59,451 bases of DNA from Chitinophagaceae bacterium UBA1946 (GCA_002336815.1 DDEU01000079.1:1-59451), one strand, 5' to 3'. Counted from the stretch's first letter, positions 25,682 to 35,072 are shown. Made by a program: numbers and translations. Notes: generated by a model not told the origin, from the letters alone.

Positions 25682-27514
25682 ATGAAAAAGAACTTATTAC
25701 TTATTTTGCCAATGCTGCTTACTGTAGTATTGGTTAATGCACAGGTAGAGTTAACTTCTTACCGTGGTGCATTTGCTCCTGCTCCAACACGCATGTGGAC
25801 TGAAAGCTGGACTAACTGGGATCCACAGAATGCTGTTTACCCGGCATCTAATGTAAACGTTACCGGAGTTATTTCAGGAAACGTTACCTGGACCAGCAAC
25901 AACGTTTATCTTTTACAGGGACTTGTTTATGTAGACTCACTGGCCACTCTTACAATCCAGCCGGGTACAATTATTAAAGGAGATGATGCAACAGCATTTT
26001 CTTCATTGGTAGTTCAAAGGGGTGGTAAGCTGATAGCTGAAGGCACGCCTTGCCAGCCCATCGTATTCACTACTGAAGCGGTAGCAGGGTCAAGGGCAAA
26101 AGGACAATGGGGTGGTGTAATCCTTTTAGGAAGGGCTAAGCACAACCTGGGTACGCAGAATGCCATTGAAGGTATCGCACAGCCTAACGCCCGTGTATTC
26201 CATGGTGGTAATGATGATGATGACAACTCTGGTGTATTGAAATATGTACGCATTGAGTATGGCGGTTATGTATTTGCTCCCAACAATGAGATCAACGGCC
26301 TTACATTGGGTTCTGTTGGCCGTGGTACAACTATTGATTATGTACAGGTTTCATTTGCAAACGATGATGCATTTGAATGGTTTGGCGGTACAGTAAACTG
26401 TAAACACCTTGTTGCTTACAGGAACCTGGATGATGATTTTGATACCGACAATGGTTTTAGTGGTACTGTGCAGTTTGGTTTGAGTGTTAAAGATCCGGCG
26501 ATTGCTGATGCGCCTGCTGTTTCTACTTCAGAAGGTTTTGAATCAGACAATGAAGCAAGTGGTGCTACCAGAACACTTCTTCCCAAAACCAGTGCATCTT
26601 TTTACAACATTACACAAATCGGTGCTTTCAGGTGTGCCAGCAATACTGCCGGTACAGGTGTACAGCCAACTGCTGATGGTTTTAGAAGAGGCGCCCGTTA
26701 CAGAAGAGGTACTGATCTGAAAATCTACAACAGTATTTTCATGAACAACTGGAGAGGCGTGTTGATAAATGATGCTACGGCCCTGGCAAATTTTGATGAA
26801 GATTCTGCAGCGTTCAGGAACAATATCATTGCCGGTGATTTCACCAGTACATGGACGGCTCCTTACAATGCCAGCAAATCATTGGCTTTTGAAGATGTAA
26901 GTACACGTTCAAAACTGGGCGGCGCATTTCTTGCAACTTATGAGATTGATTCACTTCATACCTGCAGCCTGCTTACCAATGCATGGAGCTTTACTAACCC
27001 TGATTACAGGCCCAACACAGCTGGCGACGGATCAGTTCTCACAAACGGAACGAGTTTGAATGCCGGTGTTGATCTCACTCCGGGTTTCCTTGTTGGCGCT
27101 AACCTGTTCAATGCAAACGAAACAAAAGGTATCGGCATTTATGCGCTCGAAAATGGTGGTGCCCCATCAAATGGTGCAATTGTTTTGACCATACCAAAAC
27201 TTTCTGGTTATGTGCTTACAGTTCCCGGCTTAACACTTACCGGCACAAACCAGTCTGGTACAGATGGTTCAAATGCACAGGGTGCTTATACAAATGGAAG
27301 CTGGAATTTTAAAGACGATGGAACTAACATTGTGGCTACTTCAAAACCAGGTGTAGTAATTGCCAAAGGTGGTTTTGTACAGCTTGGCTTTAATTTAACC
27401 CGTCCAAATACAACTCCTGCCGGAACAAACCAGAACCTTAGTGTAACACTCAGTGGCGGTACAGACGCAACACCGCTTAACAACGGTGCGCTACAGGCAT
27501 TTGGTACAAACTAA
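25682..27514 (+). CDS. Secreted beta-helix-like surface protein with C-terminal domain C
   Basis: The 610-aa protein has a signal peptide (MKKNLLLILPMLLTVVLVNAQ) and no T9SS type A domain. The middle (about 55-400) is a right-handed beta-helix-like repeat region with VVQRGGKLIAEGTPCQPIVF, GQWGGVILLGRAK, IEYGGYVFAPNNEINGLTLG, FEWFGGTVNCKHLVAYRN and DDDFDTDNGF. Acidic DDDD/DDDF clusters suggest calcium binding. This GxWGG.ILLG family occurs widely in Bacteroidota, often near TonB receptors, with unknown function. The last ~110 residues resemble the end of the next gene. Strong leader and biased composition suggest abundant expression. Confidence 0.82.
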   Translation: MKKNLLLILPMLLTVVLVNAQVELTSYRGAFAPAPTRMWTESWTNWDPQNAVYPASNVNVTGVISGNVTWTSNNVYLLQGLVYVDSLATLTIQPGTIIKGDDATAFSSLVVQRGGKLIAEGTPCQPIVFTTEAVAGSRAKGQWGGVILLGRAKHNLGTQNAIEGIAQPNARVFHGGNDDDDNSGVLKYVRIEYGGYVFAPNNEINGLTLGSVGRGTTIDYVQVSFANDDAFEWFGGTVNCKHLVAYRNLDDDFDTDNGFSGTVQFGLSVKDPAIADAPAVSTSEGFESDNEASGATRTLLPKTSASFYNITQIGAFRCASNTAGTGVQPTADGFRRGARYRRGTDLKIYNSIFMNNWRGVLINDATALANFDEDSAAFRNNIIAGDFTSTWTAPYNASKSLAFEDVSTRSKLGGAFLATYEIDSLHTCSLLTNAWSFTNPDYRPNTAGDGSVLTNGTSLNAGVDLTPGFLVGANLFNANETKGIGIYALENGGAPSNGAIVLTIPKLSGYVLTVPGLTLTGTNQSGTDGSNAQGAYTNGSWNFKDDGTNIVATSKPGVVIAKGGFVQLGFNLTRPNTTPAGTNQNLSVTLSGGTDATPLNNGALQAFGTN

Positions 27515-27552
27515 AACTATTGTATAAATCTTAATTTTTTAAATAAAAAAAT

Positions 27553-30441
27553 ATGAAACTTTTTAAATTATTCATGCTTTTGTTTGCCGGCGCTTTCCTT
27601 TCAATGGAAGTTGCTGCACAGGCAAATGCTTCCCTGAATATGCTTACGCTTAATTCGGGTGATGTCATTATAAACGGGGGTTCCGGCTCATTGCAGGCTA
27701 CTGTAGGCAATACGGGCCCAACCAGCACAATTCCTGCAGGCAGGATCAATGTAACTATTACCGTACCTACTTCCATCAGCATTGCTGCCACCCAGAGTGG
27801 CCTGCCGGCTGGCTGGACTGTTGTTAGCAACAACGGTACTTTTATCGTGCTTTGTAATAGTGCTACAACTATCCCGGTAAATACGCAGGCGAATTTGATC
27901 ATTGCGTTACAGGGAGGTACAGCATTGACCTCGGGAGTTATTTCTGGTCAAATGAGTTTCAAAACCAACTGTACTGCCCCGGGTTCATTGTCGGGTAACA
28001 ATACTGCTGACGATGCTTCTACGGCAGGTTTCCAGGTGGTAGCCGGAGCAGCTTGTAACATTACAGGCGCATCTGGTTCAGCAGGTACCATTTTATGTAA
28101 CGCAGGTACAACCACGTTAACTGTTGCTGCTACCACCACTGGTTCTACCGGAACACTGGAATACAGCATTGGCGGAGCTTTCCAGCCAAGCGCAGCATTT
28201 ACGGGCGTTGCTGCAGGTACTTATACAGTTACAGCAAGAGAAGCCGCCAATACTGCCTGTTCTGGTACAGGTTCAGTAACAATCACCCAGCCAACGGCTG
28301 TTGTTGCTTCAGGTTCTGTTTCTACTCCTATCCCAACTATTGGTGGTACCGGTGTAATTACAATCAGTGCTACTGGTGGTACTCCGGCTTATACAGGTAT
28401 TGGTAACTTTAACCGTACTGCAGGTACATACAGCTTCACTGTAACGGACAACAATGGTTGTACCGGAGCTACTTCTGTTACAATCAATGATCCTGCTCCC
28501 TGTCTCCTTACCTCAGTATCTGCTGTTGCAGGAACCATCCTGTGTAACGGTGGAAGTACTTCAATTACTGCAACCCCGGTTGGTTTAACAGGAGCTGCTG
28601 TTGAATACAGGCTTGGTGCTGGTGCTTACCAGTCAGGCAACGTGTTTACTGGTGTTGTAGCCGGAACTTATACAATTACAGCAAGGGAAGTTAGCAACCC
28701 GGGTTGTTCTGTTTCTACTTCAGTTACCGTTTCTCAGCCCGCTGTTGTTTCATTTAGTTCTGCTGCTGTTACTTCTCCTATCGCTATCCCGGGTGGTACA
28801 GGTACTATCACTGTAGCTGCTGCAGGTGGTACCGGTGCCAAAGCTTATGTTATTACAAGTGGTACCACTGTCAATACAACCGGCGCTGCTTCAGGCGTGT
28901 TCACTGGTTTACTGGCAGGTTCTTATATCTTCACTGTTACGGATGCAAACGGTTGTACTGCTGTAAGCTCAGCGGTTGTTTTAGCTAACCCTGGTATCGC
29001 TACTGCTGATCCTTCAGTAGGTGGTATGTACTTTACAACTACAAGTGGCGGTGTGCAAAATGCCAACACCTTGTTGTTAGCTCCTTCAACTGCTTTGTAT
29101 GATATCAACATCCCATTCTTTAACCTTAACCAGGCTAACCCTGTTCCTGCAGGTACGATCAACTTTACCATTAACCTTGGTAAAAAATTAGTTCTTGCTC
29201 CGGGCTTCAACCTGGCTACCGCTCCATTGAGTAATTATTTCACCTGGTCTTCTGCTGTTGTTGGTGGCAATGTGATCATCACCGGTACGCAATCATTGAC
29301 TACAGCAATCCCTGCTGATTTTAACGGCATCGCTACCTTCAGGGTAAAAGGTGATTCAGCCTGTAAATCTAACGTGGTTTCCAACATCGTGATCACTAAC
29401 AGCCTGCAAACACTCAGCGATGATGATCTAGGAAACAATGCTGCTACTTTGCAGTATACATTGCCAATTACGTTGAGCAATTCTCAGGTAAACGTAACCT
29501 GTAACGGTGCCGGAAACGGTATCATCAATGTAACAGTTAGCTCTGGTACAACAGTTACTACAACCGGTCCTTCAGGATATACCAACACCCAGAATATCGC
29601 TTCTGGTGTAAATAACTTTACCTTGTCTGGTTTAGCTCCGGGTACCTATACCATTACTGCTACTGCTCCAAGCGATGCTCCTTTAACAAGCTGCAGTTCA
29701 GTAAACACGGTGATCATTTCTCAGCCAACAGTATTGACTATCCCTGGTGCAGGCATCAGCCACACCAATAATAACTGTTTCAATGCAACTGATGGTACTA
29801 TCACTGTAGTTGCCAATGGAGGTACTGCTCCTTATGTTTATACTATTGCAGGACCTACTGTTAACACTACAGGTGCACTCAACGGTATATTCACCAACCT
29901 TTCTGCCGGCAGCTACACTGTAACTGTTACTGACAACAACGGTTGTTCTGCTACCACTGCTGCAATTGTAATTACACAGCCTACCGGTGGTATCCCTGAT
30001 ATTACCTTGGGTTCTGACTACACAGGTAACCTGTTCACTACGCCTGGTATCACCCAGACTATCGTGTACAACATTGCTGAAATCAATGGTAACTCTGCTG
30101 TGGGCGATACGCTCAGGATCACAAAAGTGGCTGGTTATACCATCAACTTTAACCCAACACTGTTCTCTACTGTAGTTGGTTCTACTACTTATGCTTTGGA
30201 TAATACAAGGTGGAAAATTGACAACAGCGATCCTGCTTTTGTTTCAATCATCCTTACAGATCCATTGGTACCAGCCAACCCGGGTACATTGCTTTGTAAC
30301 CAACTGGTGAGAGTGTCTGTTACCCTTACAAGGAACACTTCAGACATTGCTACTTTCCCATTGAGCGCAAGGCTAAGAAGAGCAAACGGCGAAACCAACC
30401 TGGCTAACAACCTGAATTCAATCGTGTTTACCGCTGAGTAA
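27553..30441 (+). CDS. Modular SprB-repeat surface protein (domains A, B and C)
   Basis: The 962-aa Thr/Ala/Gly-rich protein follows the previous gene by 38 bases. Its order is signal peptide (1-22), domain A (24-165), SprB-like repeats (about 165-480), domain B (about 485-640), more SprB repeats (640-810), and domain C (about 812-962). A uses LNMLTLNSGDVII and ISGQMSFKTNC. The SprB repeats use AGTYTVTARE and SFTVTDNNGC. B uses ADPSVGG and LSDDDLGNN. C uses VSVTLTR and LANNLNSIVF. SprB of Flavobacterium is a gliding adhesin. No standard T9SS sorting domain is seen, so export would need another signal, possibly domain C. Confidence 0.85.
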   Translation: MKLFKLFMLLFAGAFLSMEVAAQANASLNMLTLNSGDVIINGGSGSLQATVGNTGPTSTIPAGRINVTITVPTSISIAATQSGLPAGWTVVSNNGTFIVLCNSATTIPVNTQANLIIALQGGTALTSGVISGQMSFKTNCTAPGSLSGNNTADDASTAGFQVVAGAACNITGASGSAGTILCNAGTTTLTVAATTTGSTGTLEYSIGGAFQPSAAFTGVAAGTYTVTAREAANTACSGTGSVTITQPTAVVASGSVSTPIPTIGGTGVITISATGGTPAYTGIGNFNRTAGTYSFTVTDNNGCTGATSVTINDPAPCLLTSVSAVAGTILCNGGSTSITATPVGLTGAAVEYRLGAGAYQSGNVFTGVVAGTYTITAREVSNPGCSVSTSVTVSQPAVVSFSSAAVTSPIAIPGGTGTITVAAAGGTGAKAYVITSGTTVNTTGAASGVFTGLLAGSYIFTVTDANGCTAVSSAVVLANPGIATADPSVGGMYFTTTSGGVQNANTLLLAPSTALYDINIPFFNLNQANPVPAGTINFTINLGKKLVLAPGFNLATAPLSNYFTWSSAVVGGNVIITGTQSLTTAIPADFNGIATFRVKGDSACKSNVVSNIVITNSLQTLSDDDLGNNAATLQYTLPITLSNSQVNVTCNGAGNGIINVTVSSGTTVTTTGPSGYTNTQNIASGVNNFTLSGLAPGTYTITATAPSDAPLTSCSSVNTVIISQPTVLTIPGAGISHTNNNCFNATDGTITVVANGGTAPYVYTIAGPTVNTTGALNGIFTNLSAGSYTVTVTDNNGCSATTAAIVITQPTGGIPDITLGSDYTGNLFTTPGITQTIVYNIAEINGNSAVGDTLRITKVAGYTINFNPTLFSTVVGSTTYALDNTRWKIDNSDPAFVSIILTDPLVPANPGTLLCNQLVRVSVTLTRNTSDIATFPLSARLRRANGETNLANNLNSIVFTAE

Positions 30442-30452
30442 TTGATATAAAT

Positions 30453-30485
30453 ACCAAAGGGGCCTTAAAACCCCTTTGGTTATTT
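30453..30485 (+). terminator. Intra-cluster rho-independent terminator
   Basis: ACCAAAGGGG and CCCCTTTGGT form a perfect 10-bp stem around an 8-base loop, followed by TATTTTT. It lies 12 bases after the SprB-repeat gene and 23 bases before the next start, so it should reduce transcription of that gene. Confidence 0.8.
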
Positions 30486-30507
30486 TTCAAAAAATAAATT
30501 AAATAAT

Positions 30508-31650
30508 ATGAAATCAAATTCAAAAATCAAACAACTGCTTACCAGGAGTTTGTTGGCATCTTCCGTGCTGTTTTGTTCCCTGCACGGAATGGCACAGCAG
30601 GGTAGGGCAGTAATAGCTGATCCAAAGATTGGAGCCATCAGCATTACTGACATGGCAGGTTTCCGGTTGGATGAAGCTTATATACAGCCCAATGAGCTGG
30701 TTAAGTTAAAGATTCCCCTGCTGAACAATAACCATGGCCAGGCATTGCCTGCAGGTAGCTGCAAAATAAAAATTGGTTTTGGATCTAAGCTGGTGCTTGA
30801 TCCATCGTTCGACCTCAATGCTACGGCAATGAACAGTTATTTTCAGTGGTCATCATCCATGAACAGCGGCCAGTTGCAAATTACCGGTGAACTGATCGAG
30901 GCGTTGCCGGCTAATATCACTGAGGTAGATGTTGCTTTAAAGGTTAAAGGCACCGTTATTGGTAAATCAACCATCACTGCCAATTTCCTTATTACCAATC
31001 ACAATACTTTCACCGTATTGTCTGATGAAGATGGTACCAACAATTCTGCTTTTCTTCAGTACACCGTTACCAACAGGCAGGCCCCGGTTTCTGTAACAAC
31101 AGTAACTGATGTTGTGAAAGAAGGATGTGCTGTGACTGTTTCTTTTTCTACTGACAGGGAGATCAACCTGGCAAGGTATGATGTGGAAGTAAGCAAAGAC
31201 GGGATAACCTTTGAAAAAGTTGCCAGCCTGAATGCTGCCGGAAGTTTATCATACAATTCATCTTTCGAACTGCCTTCATCTTTACAGCTGGAGAAACTGC
31301 AGCTAAGAGTTAAATCTGTGCAAAGCAATGGCAAACTGATTTACAGTGCAGGAAAAAGTATCAGTGGAATTTGCAAGACGCTGCCATTAAAATTAAGTGT
31401 ATATCCAAACCCGGTTTCAACTGGAGTGGATAAAATAGTGATCGCTGCTGCACAGGGAAATTTTGATGGTAAGTACAAAGTGAAAATGATGGATATGTCG
31501 GGTAAAACAGTCCTTGCAAAAGAGCTAACGCTTGCAGGTGTGCAAAGTTTCCCTCTTGAGTTGACCACTATTGCAGGTGGTAAATACCTGTTACAGATCA
31601 CAACTACTGATAACGTGCAGCTGGGAGTTTTGAAATTTGAGAAGTTGTAA
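30508..31650 (+). CDS. T9SS type A cargo protein with domain B
   Basis: The 380-aa protein has a signal peptide ending around GMAQQ and then domain B (about 33-190). Its features are VIADPKIGAISIT, IPLLNNNHGQALPAGSCKI, GSKLVLDPSFDL, YFQWSSSMNSGQLQITG, FLITNHNTFTVLSDEDGTNN and AFLQYTV. An FnIII-like stretch follows (VSFSTDREINLARYDVEVS). The end is a type A T9SS domain, LSVYPNPVSTGVDKIVI then GGKYLLQITT. Domain B also occurs in the preceding protein and in the one at 32640. The product should be secreted and may assemble with the SprB-repeat protein; that is inference. Confidence 0.88.
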   Translation: MKSNSKIKQLLTRSLLASSVLFCSLHGMAQQGRAVIADPKIGAISITDMAGFRLDEAYIQPNELVKLKIPLLNNNHGQALPAGSCKIKIGFGSKLVLDPSFDLNATAMNSYFQWSSSMNSGQLQITGELIEALPANITEVDVALKVKGTVIGKSTITANFLITNHNTFTVLSDEDGTNNSAFLQYTVTNRQAPVSVTTVTDVVKEGCAVTVSFSTDREINLARYDVEVSKDGITFEKVASLNAAGSLSYNSSFELPSSLQLEKLQLRVKSVQSNGKLIYSAGKSISGICKTLPLKLSVYPNPVSTGVDKIVIAAAQGNFDGKYKVKMMDMSGKTVLAKELTLAGVQSFPLELTTIAGGKYLLQITTTDNVQLGVLKFEKL

Positions 31651-31690
31651 ATAATAATTTAATTGTCCCTGTAGAACTGTTTAGTAAGCT

Positions 31691-31729
31691 AAAGGCATGC
31701 ATAGGCGTAAAACCCGTGCATGCTTTTTT
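31691..31729 (+). terminator. Rho-independent terminator
   Basis: GCATGCA and TGCATGC (7 bp) with a 15-base loop and seven T. It follows the domain B cargo gene by about 45 bases. Confidence 0.65.
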
Positions 31730-31979
31730 ATTTTGTATCGATGCCAGCTTGTTATTGGCGAATTGATTTTTTTTTGACCGGCGTTATTGCTGTTAATGAT
31801 TTAGTGATGATTTCATAACAAATCCTGAAATGCCGATACATTAATTTTGAATATCTCTGTAGTGATGTTGCATTGGGTACATTGTTGGGTAAACAACTGC
31901 TCCTTTATAAAGCAGGGATACAGATAAATCGATTGCTTAAAGTGGTAACGGGATTACCAGCCTTTAATAAACCTTCAGC

Positions 31980-32510
31980 ATGAACAGCGCCCTGGTAAAT
32001 ATTCTTGAAAAGGAGCGGGAGCAATTGCTTTTCAAATTAAAAGCAGTTGATCATGCACTACAAGCTTATACAAACACCTCCAAAGAGCGGGAAGAACAAA
32101 TGCTGCTGGACCAAAACCGGGAGAATGATTTCCAGGAAATTGTGCAGCTATTGATCAGGAAATACCATCATTACAATGCAGCAGCACCCACCCGTAACAA
32201 AATACTCTTCATACTAAAAGCAGAAGGCCGTTTTTTACATGTACGGGAGATTGCCCGTATTGTTCAGCAACTTGAAAATGAAGTTTCCCTTTCAGCAGTT
32301 ATCAAGAAGATTTCGCCTGCGCTTTCTATCCTGAAAAGATTGCCTGACTCTACGCTGGTTAGTATTGAAGTGGAACAGTCGCATTTCAATACCTTCTGGG
32401 GTTTTAATTCCTGGTTAAATGAAGATGGCACTGTTAAGGAAGCTTTTATGTACAATCAATCCGAAATAACCAGGCATCATGGAGGCAGTATTTTTGCCTG
32501 CACTGATTGA
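31980..32510 (+). CDS. Coiled-coil plus HARE-HTH-like winged-helix protein
   Basis: The 176-aa cytosolic protein starts with a charged helix likely to form a coiled coil (ILEKEREQLLFKLKAVDHAL). It continues with NKILFILKAEGRFLHVREIA (about 75-95), which matches the HARE-HTH/HB1 winged-helix pattern, where a helix-turn-helix follows a lobed start. HARE-HTH domains occur in DNA-linked proteins. The C-terminus (FNTFWGFNSWLNEDGTVKEA) is unassigned. Genes of this shape are scattered in Bacteroidota. It lies between two surface-cargo genes, with its own space on each side. Confidence 0.55.
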   Translation: MNSALVNILEKEREQLLFKLKAVDHALQAYTNTSKEREEQMLLDQNRENDFQEIVQLLIRKYHHYNAAAPTRNKILFILKAEGRFLHVREIARIVQQLENEVSLSAVIKKISPALSILKRLPDSTLVSIEVEQSHFNTFWGFNSWLNEDGTVKEAFMYNQSEITRHHGGSIFACTD

Positions 32511-32535
32511 ATGTTGTTTTGTAAATAAAATGAAT

Positions 32536-32566
32536 GGGGCTCAATGTTACCACTGAGCCCCTTTTT
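32536..32566 (+). terminator. Rho-independent terminator
   Basis: GGGGCTCA and TGAGCCCC form an 8-bp stem with a 10-base loop, followed by five T. It ends the HARE-HTH-like gene, opposite the convergent T9SS gene. Confidence 0.8.
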
Positions 32567-32639
32567 CATTTCTATTACGACTGCTTGCCAAAAATATGTT
32601 GAACTGGCTTTTTGAAAACTTGCTTCGCAAAGACCGGAA

Positions 32640-33725
32640 CTATAATTTCTGTAGTTTAAATATTTGGGTTTCAGCGGTTGTTTTATTTTCAATTTTGATG
32701 AGGTAATGCCCGGCTGCTAAGCCGCCAACCTTGTAAGAGAAAGCCTGTTCATTATTGAGTACAACTTCCTTCATCGAAATAAACCTTCCGGTAACATCGA
32801 ATAAGGAGACCTTGTAATGCCCGTTTAACAATCCTCCAGCTGCCTTTACAGTAACAAATCCTGCATTGATGAGTGGATTGGGATAGATACCCAGGTTGAT
32901 CCTGCTGCTGCATTCTGCATTGAGCCTGGTAGTAGTGCTGTATAAATAGCTGCCATCGTTATCTGCCGATTTTACCCTCACATACAGCAAGGCTGATACT
33001 ATGTCTTTTGTGATGGGGACAACGAATGTGTATTTATTTTGATTACCTCCATTTACCAATCCTGCTTTAGTAAAATGACTGCCGTCTTTACTTGTTTCAA
33101 TTTCAAAATGATTTACATTGATCTCGTTTTCTGTTGAGAAGCTAACAATAATGTTACAATCTTTTTTCACGGCAGTTAAGCTTGTAAATTTTACAGGCGT
33201 TGTTACCGGTGGAATTATTTTGTAGAGCCTGAAGGAGGAATTGTTGGTAGGGTTGCCATCAGACAGTATTGTTACCGAGTTATGGTTCGTAATTAAAAAA
33301 TTAGTGGTAATAGTAGAGTAATCCAATACGCTCCCCTGAACATTAAATTTGGCGGTATCACTGTAGCCGGCAGGTAAATCAGATTTCAAATCCCCGGTCA
33401 ATTGAACCTGGCCGCTGTTAAATTCCGCTGTCCATTGAAAATACTGGCTGCTGTTCACGAGGGCGAGATCCAGTTCCGGATCTAAGATCAGTTTGCTTCC
33501 GAGGCCAATTTTAATTTTACAGCTTCCTGCAGGGATGCCGTTTACTAAACTCAGGTTTCTGATCGGCACATTCAATTGTGCTATATATCCCAAGGGCAGG
33601 GTATCGTCTATCACAACCCCTGCGATGCTGGTAAAGCTAACCTGTTCAACGGAAGGGTCAGCAATTACCTGTCCGTAAGATTTGAGGCCGATGGCCAATA
33701 GTAAAAAAAAGTAAAGCTTTTTCAT
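32640..33725 (-). CDS. T9SS type A cargo protein with domain B (paralogue)
   Basis: The 361-aa protein starts MKKLYFFLLLAIGLKSYGQ and carries domain B (about 20-178). Its features are VIADPSVEQVSFTSIAG, IPAGSCKIKIGLGSKLILDP, YFQWTAEFNSGQVQLTG, TITTNFLITNHNSVTILSDG and NPTNNSSF. The linker and ending are the same layout as the 30508 product: NEINVNHFEIETSKDG, then IYPNPLINAGFVTVKAAG and GGLAAGHYLIKIEN. The two are paralogues on opposite strands flanking the HARE-HTH-like gene. It is expected at the cell surface. Confidence 0.88.
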   Translation of the reverse strand: MKKLYFFLLLAIGLKSYGQVIADPSVEQVSFTSIAGVVIDDTLPLGYIAQLNVPIRNLSLVNGIPAGSCKIKIGLGSKLILDPELDLALVNSSQYFQWTAEFNSGQVQLTGDLKSDLPAGYSDTAKFNVQGSVLDYSTITTNFLITNHNSVTILSDGNPTNNSSFRLYKIIPPVTTPVKFTSLTAVKKDCNIIVSFSTENEINVNHFEIETSKDGSHFTKAGLVNGGNQNKYTFVVPITKDIVSALLYVRVKSADNDGSYLYSTTTRLNAECSSRINLGIYPNPLINAGFVTVKAAGGLLNGHYKVSLFDVTGRFISMKEVVLNNEQAFSYKVGGLAAGHYLIKIENKTTAETQIFKLQKL

Positions 33726-33992
33726 GAGCGTATGTCTTGAAACGTGAAAAATAAATGTTGCAGTAATGCTGGTCGTCTATCAGGGGTCGTTCCTTTGAAT
33801 AGCAACCCCGGGGTAATGATTTGTCAGGATAATTGGACTACAAAAATAGAATTAATCAATGCCCGGTTTTACCAATCCATATTATCTAAATGTTGTCTTT
33901 AAATTACCAACCGGCCAGGCAGGCAAGGTGAAGTTTTAATCAATCGTAAGTGTTGCAGCGGCAAAGGATGTAAGTATGTTGAGCAGGAAATT

Positions 33993-34009
33993 GCCGGTGA
34001 GGTACCGGC
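33993..34009 (-). terminator. Weak hairpin downstream of glycosyltransferase gene
   Basis: GCCGGT and ACCGGC form a 6-bp stem with a 5-base loop, 9 bases past the stop. On the minus strand there is no clean T-run, so termination here is doubtful. Confidence 0.3.
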
Positions 34010-34017
34010 CACCGAAG

Positions 34018-35067
34018 TTAAGAGATCAACGCCTTTTCAGCAACAAGCGGAACATTGTATCTTTTTTTACCATGAGGGAGAGCAAGTGCATTGGCAAGGA
34101 TCTTATCGATGATCCTGTCTGTTTCGTCAGGGTAATTTACTTTTATCGGATCAGTTTCGGATAGCCAGGCTGCAACTTTTTCCAGGTGTTTTTTCTTTAA
34201 GCTTTTTATTACCGGCACGCCCAGTTCAGCAGCACCTGCTGCATTGCAATGCTGCTCGTACTGTTGTTTCATTGGTATAACCAGCAATTTCTTTCCCATG
34301 TGCAACGCTTCGGCAGGAGTTTCAAAACCTGCACCGCACAATATCCCTTTGCAACTGGTAAAGCTTTCTGTAAAAAACCTTGCATGCACCGGCTGTACAA
34401 GGCAATTCTTCTCTTTGTAAAATTTTGTAGTATGCTTTGAAAAAACCTGCCATTGAACATCTTTAAAATTCGACAGGAAAGAAATTATCTTTTTGTCGTC
34501 GTAAGCAGGAAGGTAAACCGTATAATGTCCTTTGTTGGTAACCAGTGCATTTCTTATCTCGCTACGTATCACTGGAGTAAAAATATTATCACCATAGTTT
34601 TTAAAATGAAAGCCAACGCCCTGTTTGGCGGGAGCGTAATATTTAAGAACAAGTGTAGCAAATAAATCAACGCTTTCGGGCCGTGGTGCATTGTTGTGTA
34701 ATACGGCAAACTGGTGACTCATGGACACGCATGGAATGTTCTTTATTTTACATGCCCAGGCACTTACCGGTTCAAAATCATTTATTACCAGGTCATAATC
34801 TTCTACGGGTAAAGATTTTATTTCTTTCAGGAATTTTTTAGATTGGAGTTGTTTAAAAGTTTTATAAAAGTCGATGCCACCTTTCTTGCCAAAAATAAAG
34901 CTTAACCCTTTTAGTTTGAATTTCAACGGAAAATTCACGCCCACATCTGCCTGCGTGCCGCTAAGCAAAATGTCAAGGTCACATTTTTTACTGAGAGCCG
35001 GGATGATCTCATTGGCACGGCTTACGTGCCCATTACCGGTTCCCTGTATAGCGTATAATATTTTCAT
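34018..35067 (-). CDS. Glycosyltransferase, MJ1255/VC2487 (GT28-like) family
   Basis: The 349-aa protein matches the MJ1255/VC2487 family of GT-B glycosyltransferases: ILYAIQGTGNGHVSRANEII at the N-terminus and a C-terminal donor-site GAGFETPAEALHMGKKLLVI with QQYEQHCNAAGAAELG. It is cytosolic or membrane-peripheral. The preceding metallophosphoesterase gene ends 5 bases upstream of its start. A similar pair recurs in Bacteroidota, suggesting the two act on one lipid-linked product. The sugar is unknown. Confidence 0.88.
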   Translation of the reverse strand: MKILYAIQGTGNGHVSRANEIIPALSKKCDLDILLSGTQADVGVNFPLKFKLKGLSFIFGKKGGIDFYKTFKQLQSKKFLKEIKSLPVEDYDLVINDFEPVSAWACKIKNIPCVSMSHQFAVLHNNAPRPESVDLFATLVLKYYAPAKQGVGFHFKNYGDNIFTPVIRSEIRNALVTNKGHYTVYLPAYDDKKIISFLSNFKDVQWQVFSKHTTKFYKEKNCLVQPVHARFFTESFTSCKGILCGAGFETPAEALHMGKKLLVIPMKQQYEQHCNAAGAAELGVPVIKSLKKKHLEKVAAWLSETDPIKVNYPDETDRIIDKILANALALPHGKKRYNVPLVAEKALIS

Positions 35068-35072
35068 AATTT

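Noticed and set aside
27553..30441. SprB gliding adhesin as the identity of the 962-aa protein
   Set aside because: It has SprB-type repeats but is far shorter than SprB and lacks the usual T9SS type B end, and no gliding genes (gldK-N, sprA, sprE) are nearby.
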